Below are positions 36,011 through 45,083 of a DNA stretch of 64,000 nt, piece after piece; position 1 is the stretch's first letter, and the number at the start of each line of letters is the position of its first letter. A program made the position numbers and the translations under genes. The DNA is from Paenibacillus odorifer (GTDB taxonomy: Bacteria > Bacillota > Bacilli > Paenibacillales > Paenibacillaceae): assembly GCF_000758725.1 (NCBI RefSeq), contig NZ_CP009428.1, positions 5,518,001 to 5,582,000 of the forward strand, given 5' to 3'. Under the pieces are notes generated by a model. That model was not told where the DNA came from and did not search any database. It saw only the letters and a list, made by a program, of their open reading frames with translations.

Positions 36011-36196
36011 TTTTAGGGAAAAACTCCCTAAAAAATACCGAAAATCGTTCAAAACCTAAGTTATTAGGGAATTCTTCCCTAATAACTCTACGAAAACCTT
36101 AATTTATAGCTACATCGTAGAATATTAGGGAGAAATTCCCTAATATCCGCTCTACACCTCAACAATCCTCAAAAAACAGGGAGGAATTCCCCAATT
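36011..36196. repeat. Series of short palindromes with AGGGA/TCCCT core
   Basis: Palindromes lie at 36011-36033 (TTTTAGGGA to TCCCTAAAA), 36059-36087 (AGTTATTAGGGA to TCCCTAATAACT) and 36122-36146 (ATATTAGGGA to TCCCTAATAT). A weaker one follows at about 36175-36196. They share the core but not the spacers. Nothing coding is present. Confidence 0.7.
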
Positions 36197-36240
36197 ATTC
36201 AATACCAACACTTAGTTACTCGGCAAGATGTGTTTCTACC

Positions 36241-37490
36241 CACGAATAGCGGCATCTGAGTCCGAATGATCTGTGTGACGCATGAGTTAAGTAATCAAAT
36301 GTTAGTTTGGTAATGCGTTCGGACTCAGGTGACACTATACTCACAATCCCCTTAGATTTGGACACTTTCGGACTCCAGAGTCGCTATTCACTCAAAAATG
36401 ACCAATAACTACCCTCTGCACTAGCAATAACGCCTCTCCGGTCCGATACTAACCTCAAAAGTCCCAAAACCCACGAATAGCGGCATCTGAGTCCGAATGA
36501 TCTGTGTGACGCATGAGTTAAGTAATCAAATGTTAGTCCGAATGTTCAGCCTGACGCATGAGTTAAGTAATCAAATGTTAGTTTGGTAATGCGATCGGAC
36601 TCAGGTGACACTATTTCCATAAAACACCCTTAATTTAGTCACTTTCGGACTCCAGAGTCGCTATTCACTCAAAAATGACCAATAACTCCCCTCTGCACTA
36701 GCAATAACGCCTCCCCGGTCCGATACTAACCTCAAAAGTCCCAAAATCCACGAATAGCTGCATCTATGTCCGAATGATCTGTGTGACGCATAAGTAAAGT
36801 AATCAAATGTTAGTCCGAATGTTCAGCCTGACGCATGAGTTAAGTAATCAAATGTTAGTTTGGTAATGCGTTCGGACTCAGGTGACACTATTTCCATAAA
36901 ACACCCTTGATTTAGTCACTTTCGGACTCCAGAGTCGCTATTCACTCAAAAATGACCAATAATAACCCTATGCACTATCAATAACGCCTCTCCGGTCCGA
37001 TACTAACCTCAAAAATCCCAAAATCCACGAATAGCTGCATCTATGTCCGAATGATCTGTGTGACGCATAAGTAAAGTAATCAAATGTTAGTCCGAATGTT
37101 CAGCCTGACGCATGAGAGTTAAGTAATCAAATGTTAGTCCGAATGTTCAGCCTGACGCATGAGTTAAGTAATCAAATGTTAGTTTGGTAATGCGTTCGGA
37201 CTCAGGTGACACTATACTCACATATCCCCTTTGATTTGGACACTTTCGGACTCCAGAGTCGCTATTCACTCAATAATGACCAATAACAACTCTCTATACT
37301 ATCAATAACGCCTCTCCGGTCCGATACTAACCTCAAAAGTCCCAAAACTCACGAATAGCTGCATCTGAGTCCGAATGATCTGTGTAACGCGTAAGCAAAG
37401 TAATCAAATGTTAGTCCAAATGATCAGCCTAACGCATGAGTATGTAATCAAAGATTAGTTTGGTATGCGATCCGACTGAGGAGCTCAATA
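36241..37490. repeat. Array C: four nested inverted-repeat modules with 46-bp sub-repeats
   Basis: Complete modules lie at 36320-36495, 36596-36772, 36873-37049 and 37197-37373 (176, 177, 177, 177 bp). Outer arms are CGGACTCAGGTGACACTAT and ATAGC-GCATCT-GTCCG; inner arms are CGGACTCCAGAGTCGCTATT and AATAACGCCTC-CCGGTCCG. Between modules lies a unit of about 46 bp (TCCGAATG, TGACGCAT, AGTAATCAAATGTTAG) present once, twice or three times, which explains the period of 231, 277, 277 and 324 bp. A half module precedes and a decayed arm follows. No credible ORF is present from 35834 to 37670. Confidence 0.88.
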
Positions 37491-37543
37491 TTCATATAAA
37501 TAGCACCGAATTATACTCTCTCCTTAGTCACTAAAACCAAAAC

Positions 37544-37582
37544 CCAAAAAAAGAGCAGTCCCAATAACACAGGACTGCTCTG
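37544..37582 (-). terminator. Terminator of the metallo-hydrolase gene
   Basis: On the minus strand AGAGCAGTCC and GGACTGCTCT form a perfect stem followed by seven T residues. Confidence 0.88.
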
Positions 37583-37670
37583 TACCTCTACTTGATCATA
37601 ACCTTCACATCTCAATTCATTCCATCAATCATCATTCATCACTCATCACTCTTCGAGCCCGCTAGAAACT

Positions 37671-38681
37671 CTAACTAACATGGTCTCCAGCACTTTCAGA
37701 TGCTGCAAACAATATAGCACCGTCCGCCTCTATCATCACAGCCCGCTCCCGGCGCATCAGCTCCGCTAAATGCGCCAGTGTCTCACTCATCGCAAAGCGC
37801 ATCTGGTGAACGGTGGTTACCCGGCTGCGAAACAGAATTTCGCAGACTGCGAAGCCGCTCAGCGGGCCGTTTGCGAGCAAGGCTGCAGCGGTATCCAGCC
37901 GCTCCTCATGATGAGCGAGCAGGCTGCTGACCCGGTGCGTGAAGCCCGTGAACGGTTCCCGATGGCCCGGGAACGCCATGCTGACCGGATAGCTGCCCAG
38001 CTCCCGCAGCCCCTGAAGAAACGTCTGCAGCGGCTGTGGATCGCTGCCTGGAAGCAGGCTGACATTGGGCGAAATCTGCGGCAGCACAGCATCGCCGCAG
38101 ATCATTTGCCCGCTGTCCGCATGATACAAGCTCACATGTCCCGGTGCATGTCCGCCAGTTACAATCAATTGCCATTCACGGCCCCCCATCCCGAAAGGCT
38201 CTACCTCATTCAGATAAGTTACAACCGGCTGCGGCTCCACTTGAGCGTCAAAGCTCTCCAAATGCGCTTTTATTCCACTCGACCATTCTTCCGACATTCC
38301 GTGTCCAATGAAATATAACGGCAAAACTTCATTGATATCCGTGTCACTGCCCCACATCAACATCGCTTCGGCATGAGCACGTTCAGTCATCCATACCTTA
38401 CATCCGGTCTGTAACTGCAACCATCCCGCCAATCCATAATGATCGGGATGATGATGTGTTACGACGATATCCCGCACGTCCTTCCACGACAATCCCAGCT
38501 CCTGCAGGATCGCCTGCCAGCATTTTTCTGTCTCCGGGCTACGCGGACCGGGATCAATAATAGTAATTCTGCCATCCTCATCGGGCAGAATATAGCTGTT
38601 CACTTGACGAAGCGGCGAGTCCATGGGCACCGAGACCTGAAGAATGTTCTCGTCCCATGAAGTGATATCCGCCTTAGACAT
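37671..38681 (-). CDS. Metallo-beta-lactamase-fold hydrolase
   Basis: The 336-residue protein has the zinc motif HxHxDH as His76, His78, Asp80, His81 (THHHPDHYG), further ligands in GGHAPGHVSLY and CGDAVLP, and a C-terminal helical tail (residues 240-336). It matches the glyoxalase II-like subgroup with a winged-helix-like tail (often called lactamase-B2-like); the substrate is unknown. I favour ATG 38681, preceded by AAAGGCGGTGA. A longer frame begins at ATG 38720, overlapping the stop of the methyltransferase gene (TAATG), so the pair is coupled either way. Confidence 0.9.
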   Translation of the reverse strand: MSKADITSWDENILQVSVPMDSPLRQVNSYILPDEDGRITIIDPGPRSPETEKCWQAILQELGLSWKDVRDIVVTHHHPDHYGLAGWLQLQTGCKVWMTERAHAEAMLMWGSDTDINEVLPLYFIGHGMSEEWSSGIKAHLESFDAQVEPQPVVTYLNEVEPFGMGGREWQLIVTGGHAPGHVSLYHADSGQMICGDAVLPQISPNVSLLPGSDPQPLQTFLQGLRELGSYPVSMAFPGHREPFTGFTHRVSSLLAHHEERLDTAAALLANGPLSGFAVCEILFRSRVTTVHQMRFAMSETLAHLAELMRRERAVMIEADGAILFAASESAGDHVS

Positions 38682-38719
38682 GGTGCGATCACCGCCTTTG
38701 AATCTTTTTCCTGATACCA

Positions 38720-39454
38720 TTACGATCGAATTCCACTAAAAATCATCCGCGTGGAGCTTTCTGCATTATAAACCTCATCTTCATAGCTGCCATGCACAGC
38801 TTCGAGCTGTAAACCCGCTTCCTCGATCATCCCGCTGAATTTCTCCAAGGTATACAGCTTCACACGTTCATGATATTGGCGAGGTGTAGAATCATTTTTA
38901 GAGGTTAAAATGATGTCCTTCTTCACGTACCCATCCTCGATCCGCCGCGACTCATCAATCAGATTTTTTCCATCCTCGCGGGTAGAATGCGGCACCAGAT
39001 GACGAATTACATACGCAGGATTCAGATAATCAATAACAAACTTGCCACCCGGCTTCAACATCCGATAGATTTCACGCAAAACCTTTACCTGCTCCTCATC
39101 CTCTTCAAAATAACCAAAGGAAGTGAATAGATTAACCACAGCATCGAAACCTCCAGTTAATGGTAGGTCACGCATGTCAGAACGCAGCCAAGTTACCTGC
39201 TCCGCTCCTGTTTGAGATCTTGCCTCACGCAGCAATACCTCTGATAAGTCCACTCCAGTTACCTCGTACCCTGCTTCCGCAAGCGCCAGTGAATGACGTC
39301 CCATCCCACAACATAAATCCAGCACTTTGGAGCCTGGCGGTAGTCCCAGCCACGAGATCATTCGTTCAACTTCTTTACGAGCTCCACCAAAGTCTCGATG
39401 TTTGTATACGACCAGATAATCCTCTCCGAAGCTCTTTTCATACCATTCAGTCAT
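38720..39454 (-). CDS. Class I SAM-dependent methyltransferase
   Basis: About 244 residues with the Rossmann motif I VLDLCCGMGRH (44-54), the acidic residue in VTGVDLSEVLL after strand 2, and motif LRSDMRDLP. The C-terminal half (YHERVKLYTLEKFSGMIEEAG) is typical of small-molecule methyltransferases of the UbiE/SmtA kind. The start is ATG 39454, where GGAGGAG precedes it. The substrate is unknown. The metallo-hydrolase gene overlaps its stop codon. Confidence 0.9.
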   Translation of the reverse strand: MTEWYEKSFGEDYLVVYKHRDFGGARKEVERMISWLGLPPGSKVLDLCCGMGRHSLALAEAGYEVTGVDLSEVLLREARSQTGAEQVTWLRSDMRDLPLTGGFDAVVNLFTSFGYFEEDEEQVKVLREIYRMLKPGGKFVIDYLNPAYVIRHLVPHSTREDGKNLIDESRRIEDGYVKKDIILTSKNDSTPRQYHERVKLYTLEKFSGMIEEAGLQLEAVHGSYEDEVYNAESSTRMIFSGIRS

Positions 39455-39605
39455 GTTGTCTCTCCTCCCACAGGCGTCTTCCTGTAACTCCACTCTATGT
39501 ATGTTAATGTATCGCCATTGTACAGTCTTTTACTCACAAACTCAAAGAAGAGTTGTCACAGTGAGCGTTCAGCCCCTTCATGACAACTCATTCCTACAGC
39601 TTCCT

Positions 39606-41297
39606 TTACACAAGCTGCTGCAAATATACTCGTGCTTCATAAGGTCGAAGTTTAAGCGGTTGGATCTGCTCATCTTTTTCCACGGAATAATTAGAAATTA
39701 ACAGCTCTATATTTTCTGGTTGGAACTCTGCTGGCCATTCGAATACAGGCTCTCCATCATAAAAATTCAGAATAACCAGCAGCCGCTTATCTTCCAATGT
39801 CCGGGTATACGCATATATCTCTGTATGCTCTGCAAGCAACAGCTCGTAGGCTCCATAAACGATGACTTTATGTTTTTTTCTCAGGGCAATCAGCTGTTTA
39901 TAGTAGTTGTAGATGGAATCGGGATCTTTAATCGCGTTGCCAGCGTTGATCTCCATATAGTTGGAATTCACTTCGATCCAAGGAGTCCCCGTCGTAAAAC
40001 CACCTGCGTGACCATCGTCCCACTGCATCGGGGTGCGGGCATTATCCCGGCTTTTATGATGAATGGCAGACATAATCTGCTCTTCTGGAACGCCGTTTTT
40101 TCGCTTTTCCTCATAATAATTAAGCGTCTCTACATCCCGGTAATCATCAATGGATTCGAAACAGACATTCGTCATTCCAATTTCTTCGCCTTGATAAATA
40201 TAAGGTGTGCCTTCCAGCATGTGAATGAAGGTCGCCAGCATTTTAGCCGAAGGAATCCGGTAAAAAAGGTCGTTCCCAAACCGGGACACTGCGCGCGGCT
40301 GGTCATGGTTGCAGAGATAATTCGCATTCCAGCCTTTGTCATGCAGAACCGTCTGCCAATTACTCATAATCTTTTTCAGCTCCAGTAGACTCCATGGGAC
40401 GACATCCCATTTTCCACTACCTGCCGAAGCGGCATCCAGAAACATATGCTCAAACTGAAAAGTCATATTCAGCTCCCGGCGACCATCACCTACGTAATCT
40501 AGCGCCTGCTCCGGTCCAAGTCCTGAGGTCTCTCCTACCGTCATAATATCGTAGAAATAAAGCACTTTATCATATAAATTCTGTAGCAGGGTATGCACAT
40601 CTGCCAGATTGGAGAACATTCCATAAGCCCGCACGGTAGGTGTTCCACCTGGATTATCCGCATCCGGGTAACCTTTCGTCTTCACGATATGTGCAATGGC
40701 ATCAAAGCGAAATCCGTCCACACCCTTCTTCAGCCACCATTCCACCATCTCATGCAGCTTATCAATGACCACGGGATTCTCCCAGTTCAGATCAGGCTGA
40801 TATTTGGAATAGAGGTGAAGGTAATATTCATCGGTCCGCGGATCAAGCTCCCACACCGAGCCACTGAAATAAGACTCCCAGTTATTCGGGGGACCTCCAT
40901 TTTTTCCTTTTCGCCAAATATAGTAGTCCCGTTTCGGATTCTCCTTCGACGATCTGGATTCAACAAACCATGGGTGCTCATGTGACGTATGGTTCAGAAC
41001 CAAATCCATCATCAGCTTCATCCCACGTGAGTGCATCTCCCTCAGCAAATGGTCAAAATCATCCATCGTGCCAAATTCCTTCATAATGTCACAGTAATCA
41101 CTGATATCATAACCGTTATCATGGTTTGGCGATTTATAAATAGGGCAGACCCAAATCACGTCTACACCTAAATCCTGCAAATAATCCAGTCTGGATATGA
41201 TTCCTTGCAAGTCTCCAATCCCATCTCCGTTACTATCCATGAAGCTAATCGGATAAATTTGGTACACGACACTTTCTTTCCACCATTTCGGGTTCAT
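39606..41297 (-). CDS. GH13 alpha-glucosidase (oligo-1,6-glucosidase/MalL type)
   Basis: The 563-residue cytoplasmic enzyme has all four GH13 regions: DLVLNH, GFRFDAIAH (nucleophile Asp199), VGETSG (acid Glu256) and NHDQPR (Asp332). The numbering matches Bacillus oligo-1,6-glucosidase closely. Residue 200 is Ala, whereas enzymes that prefer alpha-1,6 links usually have Val at this position; activity on alpha-1,4 or other links is therefore possible. The gene lies downstream of the two-component genes and near a sugar importer, and probably processes the imported alpha-glucoside. Confidence 0.93.
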   Translation of the reverse strand: MNPKWWKESVVYQIYPISFMDSNGDGIGDLQGIISRLDYLQDLGVDVIWVCPIYKSPNHDNGYDISDYCDIMKEFGTMDDFDHLLREMHSRGMKLMMDLVLNHTSHEHPWFVESRSSKENPKRDYYIWRKGKNGGPPNNWESYFSGSVWELDPRTDEYYLHLYSKYQPDLNWENPVVIDKLHEMVEWWLKKGVDGFRFDAIAHIVKTKGYPDADNPGGTPTVRAYGMFSNLADVHTLLQNLYDKVLYFYDIMTVGETSGLGPEQALDYVGDGRRELNMTFQFEHMFLDAASAGSGKWDVVPWSLLELKKIMSNWQTVLHDKGWNANYLCNHDQPRAVSRFGNDLFYRIPSAKMLATFIHMLEGTPYIYQGEEIGMTNVCFESIDDYRDVETLNYYEEKRKNGVPEEQIMSAIHHKSRDNARTPMQWDDGHAGGFTTGTPWIEVNSNYMEINAGNAIKDPDSIYNYYKQLIALRKKHKVIVYGAYELLLAEHTEIYAYTRTLEDKRLLVILNFYDGEPVFEWPAEFQPENIELLISNYSVEKDEQIQPLKLRPYEARVYLQQLV

Positions 41298-41368
41298 TTC
41301 TCGGTTACCTCCTATTTAGCTATATGTAGAGTTTAACCACACAAAGCCTAGTAGATAACAATTTGCTC

Positions 41369-43024
41369 CTACTTCCCTAGTCCCTTTTGATATTGTGAGG
41401 GCGTAAGTCCGGTCCATTTCTTAAAAGTAGCACTGAAGTGGCGTTCTTCCCCGTAGCCTACTAACTTTGCAACAGCGTACATTTTTAAGTTTTGGCGGAG
41501 CAGCTTTTTTGCCTCTTCTACCCGGTATTGATGCAAATAATCGAGAAAATTCACACCCAGCTCCTGGCGGAACAGTGAACTTAAATAAGTATTAGATACA
41601 TAAGCTTCCTTCGCAACATATTCCAGAGACAGATTGGTATTATATTTGTTACGGATGATCTCGAGCGCTGTAACTACTGTTCGATGCAGAGGGCGATGTT
41701 TAGAAAAAGCCTCCACCACATTCTGCATGATCTTATTCAGGATCGTAGACAATTCTTCCAGCGTCTCGATCTGTGGTGCCTGCTCCATCCAATTGACCAA
41801 ATGCTGCTTCCATTCGAATCCAGCTACTTGTTTTTCCTGCGCAAGCCTCTTAAGGCGAACGACAAAAGCTGTTGCCCGAATATTCACCTCCTGCTTGAGG
41901 CATCCGGGGTTTCCGCGAAAACGTTCCAGCCATTGCTCCAGCAGATCGAGGGCAAGCTCATTACTTCCTGCACCGACTGCCACAAGCATCTCATCCTCCA
42001 GCACATTTAATTCAGGATCATCTAAAATCCCGATCTCCTGTGCGCCACCCCCAATAACTCCCGAGCCTTCTGTATAAAAATAAACGCCGCCTTTCCCGTT
42101 CAGAAAGCGGGATTCCATGGCCTGAAGCGCTTCTTTATAAGACAGGTGAGCTTCCGAAATATCCGCACGACAGGAGCCTACAGCAATACTGATTGACAGC
42201 TTGAGGTATTTCTCCAGATTGCTTTGCAGCATCCCGATTTGCTCTTTTAAATAGATGGGGGTTCGGTAAGACTTGCGGGAATCCGTTCCAGCTAAACCAC
42301 TGCCGATCCAGAGCAGGAGATTGCCATCATGAAAGGTCTCGATTTTTCCTTTATAGATAGGAGACAAGGTCTCACTAATAATATTTAGGGCCGCGTAACG
42401 TAAAAGTACAAAATCCTGTCCAGACCCACCGGCAGAGGGAGGATCAAAATCAAAGCTGACCAGCCCAATCTGCGGACCTTCGTGGCTAATAGCCATAGCT
42501 AACTCACCGATCAGCTCCTGCCGCCGCTCCAGCGGAACCGGAGGATGATGAATCCATTGGGACAGCACTTGGCTTTTGACAAGCGGTGCATTTTTATGCC
42601 AGGAACGATCTCTTTTTAGCTGCTCATTCTCCTGACAACGCTGCCTTTCAATTAGCTCCTTAGCCTTTAGTACCGTCTTCAGAATTTCTTCCGGCCGGCA
42701 CGGCTTCAGCACATAATCGACAACCCCCAGCGCAATCGCTTGTTTCGCATAAGAGAACTCATTGTATCCAGATAAAATAATCGAGCGAAAGTCGTAACCG
42801 CGACGCCGTCCAGCTTCGATTAGCTCCAGACCATTCATCTGCGGCATGCGGATATCCGTTAACAATAAATCCGGCTGTTCAGACTCCATCAGAGCCAGCG
42901 CTTCACTTCCGTTCCCCGCCTCGCCCATTACCTCAATCTGATGCGAATTCCAGTCAATCATATTGACGATACCCTCACGGATGGTGTCTTCGTCTTCAGC
43001 AATCAGCAGCTTCAGCTTCATCAT
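41369..43024 (-). CDS. YesN-type response regulator with AraC DNA-binding domain
   Basis: The 551-residue regulator has a receiver domain (residues 1-125; the phosphoacceptor Asp is in PDLLLTDIRMPQMNG) and a long central segment. It ends in an AraC double helix-turn-helix (residues 445-551: LSLEYVAKEAYVSNTYLSSLFRQELG, VAKLVGYGEERHFSATFKKWTGLTPSQY). Its ATG directly follows the stop codon of the kinase gene. It probably activates the divergent sugar ABC genes and the alpha-glucosidase gene. Confidence 0.94.
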   Translation of the reverse strand: MMKLKLLIAEDEDTIREGIVNMIDWNSHQIEVMGEAGNGSEALALMESEQPDLLLTDIRMPQMNGLELIEAGRRRGYDFRSIILSGYNEFSYAKQAIALGVVDYVLKPCRPEEILKTVLKAKELIERQRCQENEQLKRDRSWHKNAPLVKSQVLSQWIHHPPVPLERRQELIGELAMAISHEGPQIGLVSFDFDPPSAGGSGQDFVLLRYAALNIISETLSPIYKGKIETFHDGNLLLWIGSGLAGTDSRKSYRTPIYLKEQIGMLQSNLEKYLKLSISIAVGSCRADISEAHLSYKEALQAMESRFLNGKGGVYFYTEGSGVIGGGAQEIGILDDPELNVLEDEMLVAVGAGSNELALDLLEQWLERFRGNPGCLKQEVNIRATAFVVRLKRLAQEKQVAGFEWKQHLVNWMEQAPQIETLEELSTILNKIMQNVVEAFSKHRPLHRTVVTALEIIRNKYNTNLSLEYVAKEAYVSNTYLSSLFRQELGVNFLDYLHQYRVEEAKKLLRQNLKMYAVAKLVGYGEERHFSATFKKWTGLTPSQYQKGLGK

Positions 43025-44845
43025 TTAGGGACCCTCCACAGTGATATGAATGATAATACGTGTGCCTGCTCCTTCTACACTCTCTACTTGCAATGAGGCT
43101 CCGGCAAAAAACAAAGCTAAACGTTCCTGTACATTCGAGAGTGCAAACCCCGAACGTCCAGCATTCTCCTCTTCCTCCGAAATAGAGCTTCCTCTCGCTA
43201 AACGCTGATGTAGCTCCTGAAGTCTTTCCGGCGTGATTCCCACCCCGTTATCTTGAACTTCGAGCACAATAGTTCTATCTTTGCGGAAGGCGCGAATCGA
43301 GATGAGTCCACTTCCAGCCAGTGGCTCGATCCCATGAATCACTGCATTTTCCGCCAGTGGCTGGAGCAGCAGTTTCGGAACTGTGAAATCCTTGATACTC
43401 TCATCCAAGGCAATTTCGAACTCAAAACGTTCTCGAAACCGATTTTTTTGCAGGAACAAATAATTCGTCACAAGCTCTACTTCCTGTTCCAATGTAAACG
43501 TATCCCGCCCATCATTTAAGCTCAGCCGGAATACTTGAGAAAGCGAATAGACCATATCGGCTATTTCTTTGTCGCCCTTTTTCTCAGCTTCCCAACAAAT
43601 CGTATTCAGCGTGTTATATAAAAAGTGCGGCCTGATCTGTGCCTGAAGCGTTTTCAATTCTGCTTCCTGCTGCTTCAGTTTGGAGGCATATACATCATTG
43701 ATGAGCGATTTGATCCGCTGCACCATTAGATTATAACCATGGCCCAAAAGACCAATCTCATCATTTCCTTCAAAAAATACGCGCTGCGTGAAATCCCCTG
43801 TCTGGAATCTGCGCATGGAGCGGGAAAGCTTTTTCAGCGGTTTCGTTATTGAGGCGGCGGCGAGCCAGGTAACCATTAAGCTAACTGCTAAGCACAGAAA
43901 AGCGATCGTCACCGTGACCTGTGAAATCTGTCCCAGCTCTTTGACAAGCTGCCGTTTGGAATGCACCACCACTACATACCAACCCGTCGTTTCTGACTGC
44001 AGATGCGAGACAATCCACTGTTTGTGATCCGCTGTAGACTCCAGTCTCTCCTTTAGGCTCAACTTAGGATCGCTGTCCGCAAAATACGGAAGATCAAGAT
44101 CTCTTTTGCCGATCCAGCTCTTGTTAGAAGCCGTAATGATGAGCCCGTCTCGATCTACCACAAACATATCTACATCATCTTCAGAGTTGTCTAGATATTG
44201 GCTTCCAATCTTACCAGCATCGACCCCGATCACCGCAAGCCCTGCCGGTTTTAAAGTATATACATTCTTGATAATTCTGGAAAGTACAATCTTATGATAA
44301 TGATCACCAACAAATATGCCATCCGTGGGTCTGGACAATCCAAAGGTTGGACTACCTGCGGCTTCAACGGCTTCCTTGTAGTACGAGGTTTGGATAAAGT
44401 TAGAGAACTTCATGCCAGTTGTCAATCCGGCTTGGTTCGCAGCAAAAGGCTCCGCCCCGTTATTCTGGTCTTCCAAAGAGTATAGAATCAGTGATTGAAT
44501 CGAGTTGCCAGCGACCATCAGGTTGGTGACCGTTTTAAATACGGAATTTCGTTCTTTTTGTGCTTCTGACGACACTAAGAGCCGCTGCACACTTTCATCC
44601 AGAAAGAGTGTATTGGAAAAAGAAATCATTCCCCTCACCATCTCATCAATCTGCTCTGCTGTTTTTCGGGTCAGGTGATCCTGTGACTGTTTCATTTTCT
44701 CCACCACCTGCTGCGAAGAGATCTGATAGGAGTTCCACCCCATAGCGAATATAGTCACGAGAAGCAGCGGCACAAACCATAATAACAGCTTAAACTGGAG
44801 CGGAAGATGGCGATAACGGCTTAATAAGCGGATGTTTCGATTCAT
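43025..44845 (-). CDS. YesM-type sensor histidine kinase
   Basis: About 606 residues: a membrane segment (FKLLLWFVPLLLVTIFAMGW), a large extracellular sensor domain of dCACHE type (about 45-290), a second membrane segment, HAMP (AAASITKPLKKLSRSMRRF), the His_kinase phosphoacceptor block (QIRPHFLYNTLN) and an ATPase domain (ENAVIHG, DNGVG). I chose ATG 44845, which has AAGGTGGT upstream; ATG 44860 is the alternative. It is encoded immediately before its partner regulator and divergent from a sugar-binding protein gene, so it probably senses the same sugar. Confidence 0.94.
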   Translation of the reverse strand: MNRNIRLLSRYRHLPLQFKLLLWFVPLLLVTIFAMGWNSYQISSQQVVEKMKQSQDHLTRKTAEQIDEMVRGMISFSNTLFLDESVQRLLVSSEAQKERNSVFKTVTNLMVAGNSIQSLILYSLEDQNNGAEPFAANQAGLTTGMKFSNFIQTSYYKEAVEAAGSPTFGLSRPTDGIFVGDHYHKIVLSRIIKNVYTLKPAGLAVIGVDAGKIGSQYLDNSEDDVDMFVVDRDGLIITASNKSWIGKRDLDLPYFADSDPKLSLKERLESTADHKQWIVSHLQSETTGWYVVVVHSKRQLVKELGQISQVTVTIAFLCLAVSLMVTWLAAASITKPLKKLSRSMRRFQTGDFTQRVFFEGNDEIGLLGHGYNLMVQRIKSLINDVYASKLKQQEAELKTLQAQIRPHFLYNTLNTICWEAEKKGDKEIADMVYSLSQVFRLSLNDGRDTFTLEQEVELVTNYLFLQKNRFRERFEFEIALDESIKDFTVPKLLLQPLAENAVIHGIEPLAGSGLISIRAFRKDRTIVLEVQDNGVGITPERLQELHQRLARGSSISEEEENAGRSGFALSNVQERLALFFAGASLQVESVEGAGTRIIIHITVEGP

Positions 44846-45083
44846 GAGAACCACCTTCATGTATAATCAATAAATGTGTAAACCAAGTATAACTGAAATC
44901 ATTAAACCCTGAACCAGCTTTTTACAATCACTGAAAAATGCCTACATAGTTCTTAAATATGGACCATGTTTCTATCGGTCATAAACTCTTAAGATGGGGA
45001 TGCAAGAAGAAACGACATTGTCGTCCTCGTTTGATGACAGCCGTTCTAGTGGAAATATATCTCATAAAAAAGGTGGGTTTTTG

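Noticed and set aside
35771..36052. Minus-strand ORF with AKPSQ and NPTQP repeats
   Set aside because: It is the translation of the pentanucleotide tract and runs into the YutG-like gene; not a protein.
36241..37490. CRISPR array
   Set aside because: Repeated units are far too long, spacers are themselves repeats, and no cas genes are present.
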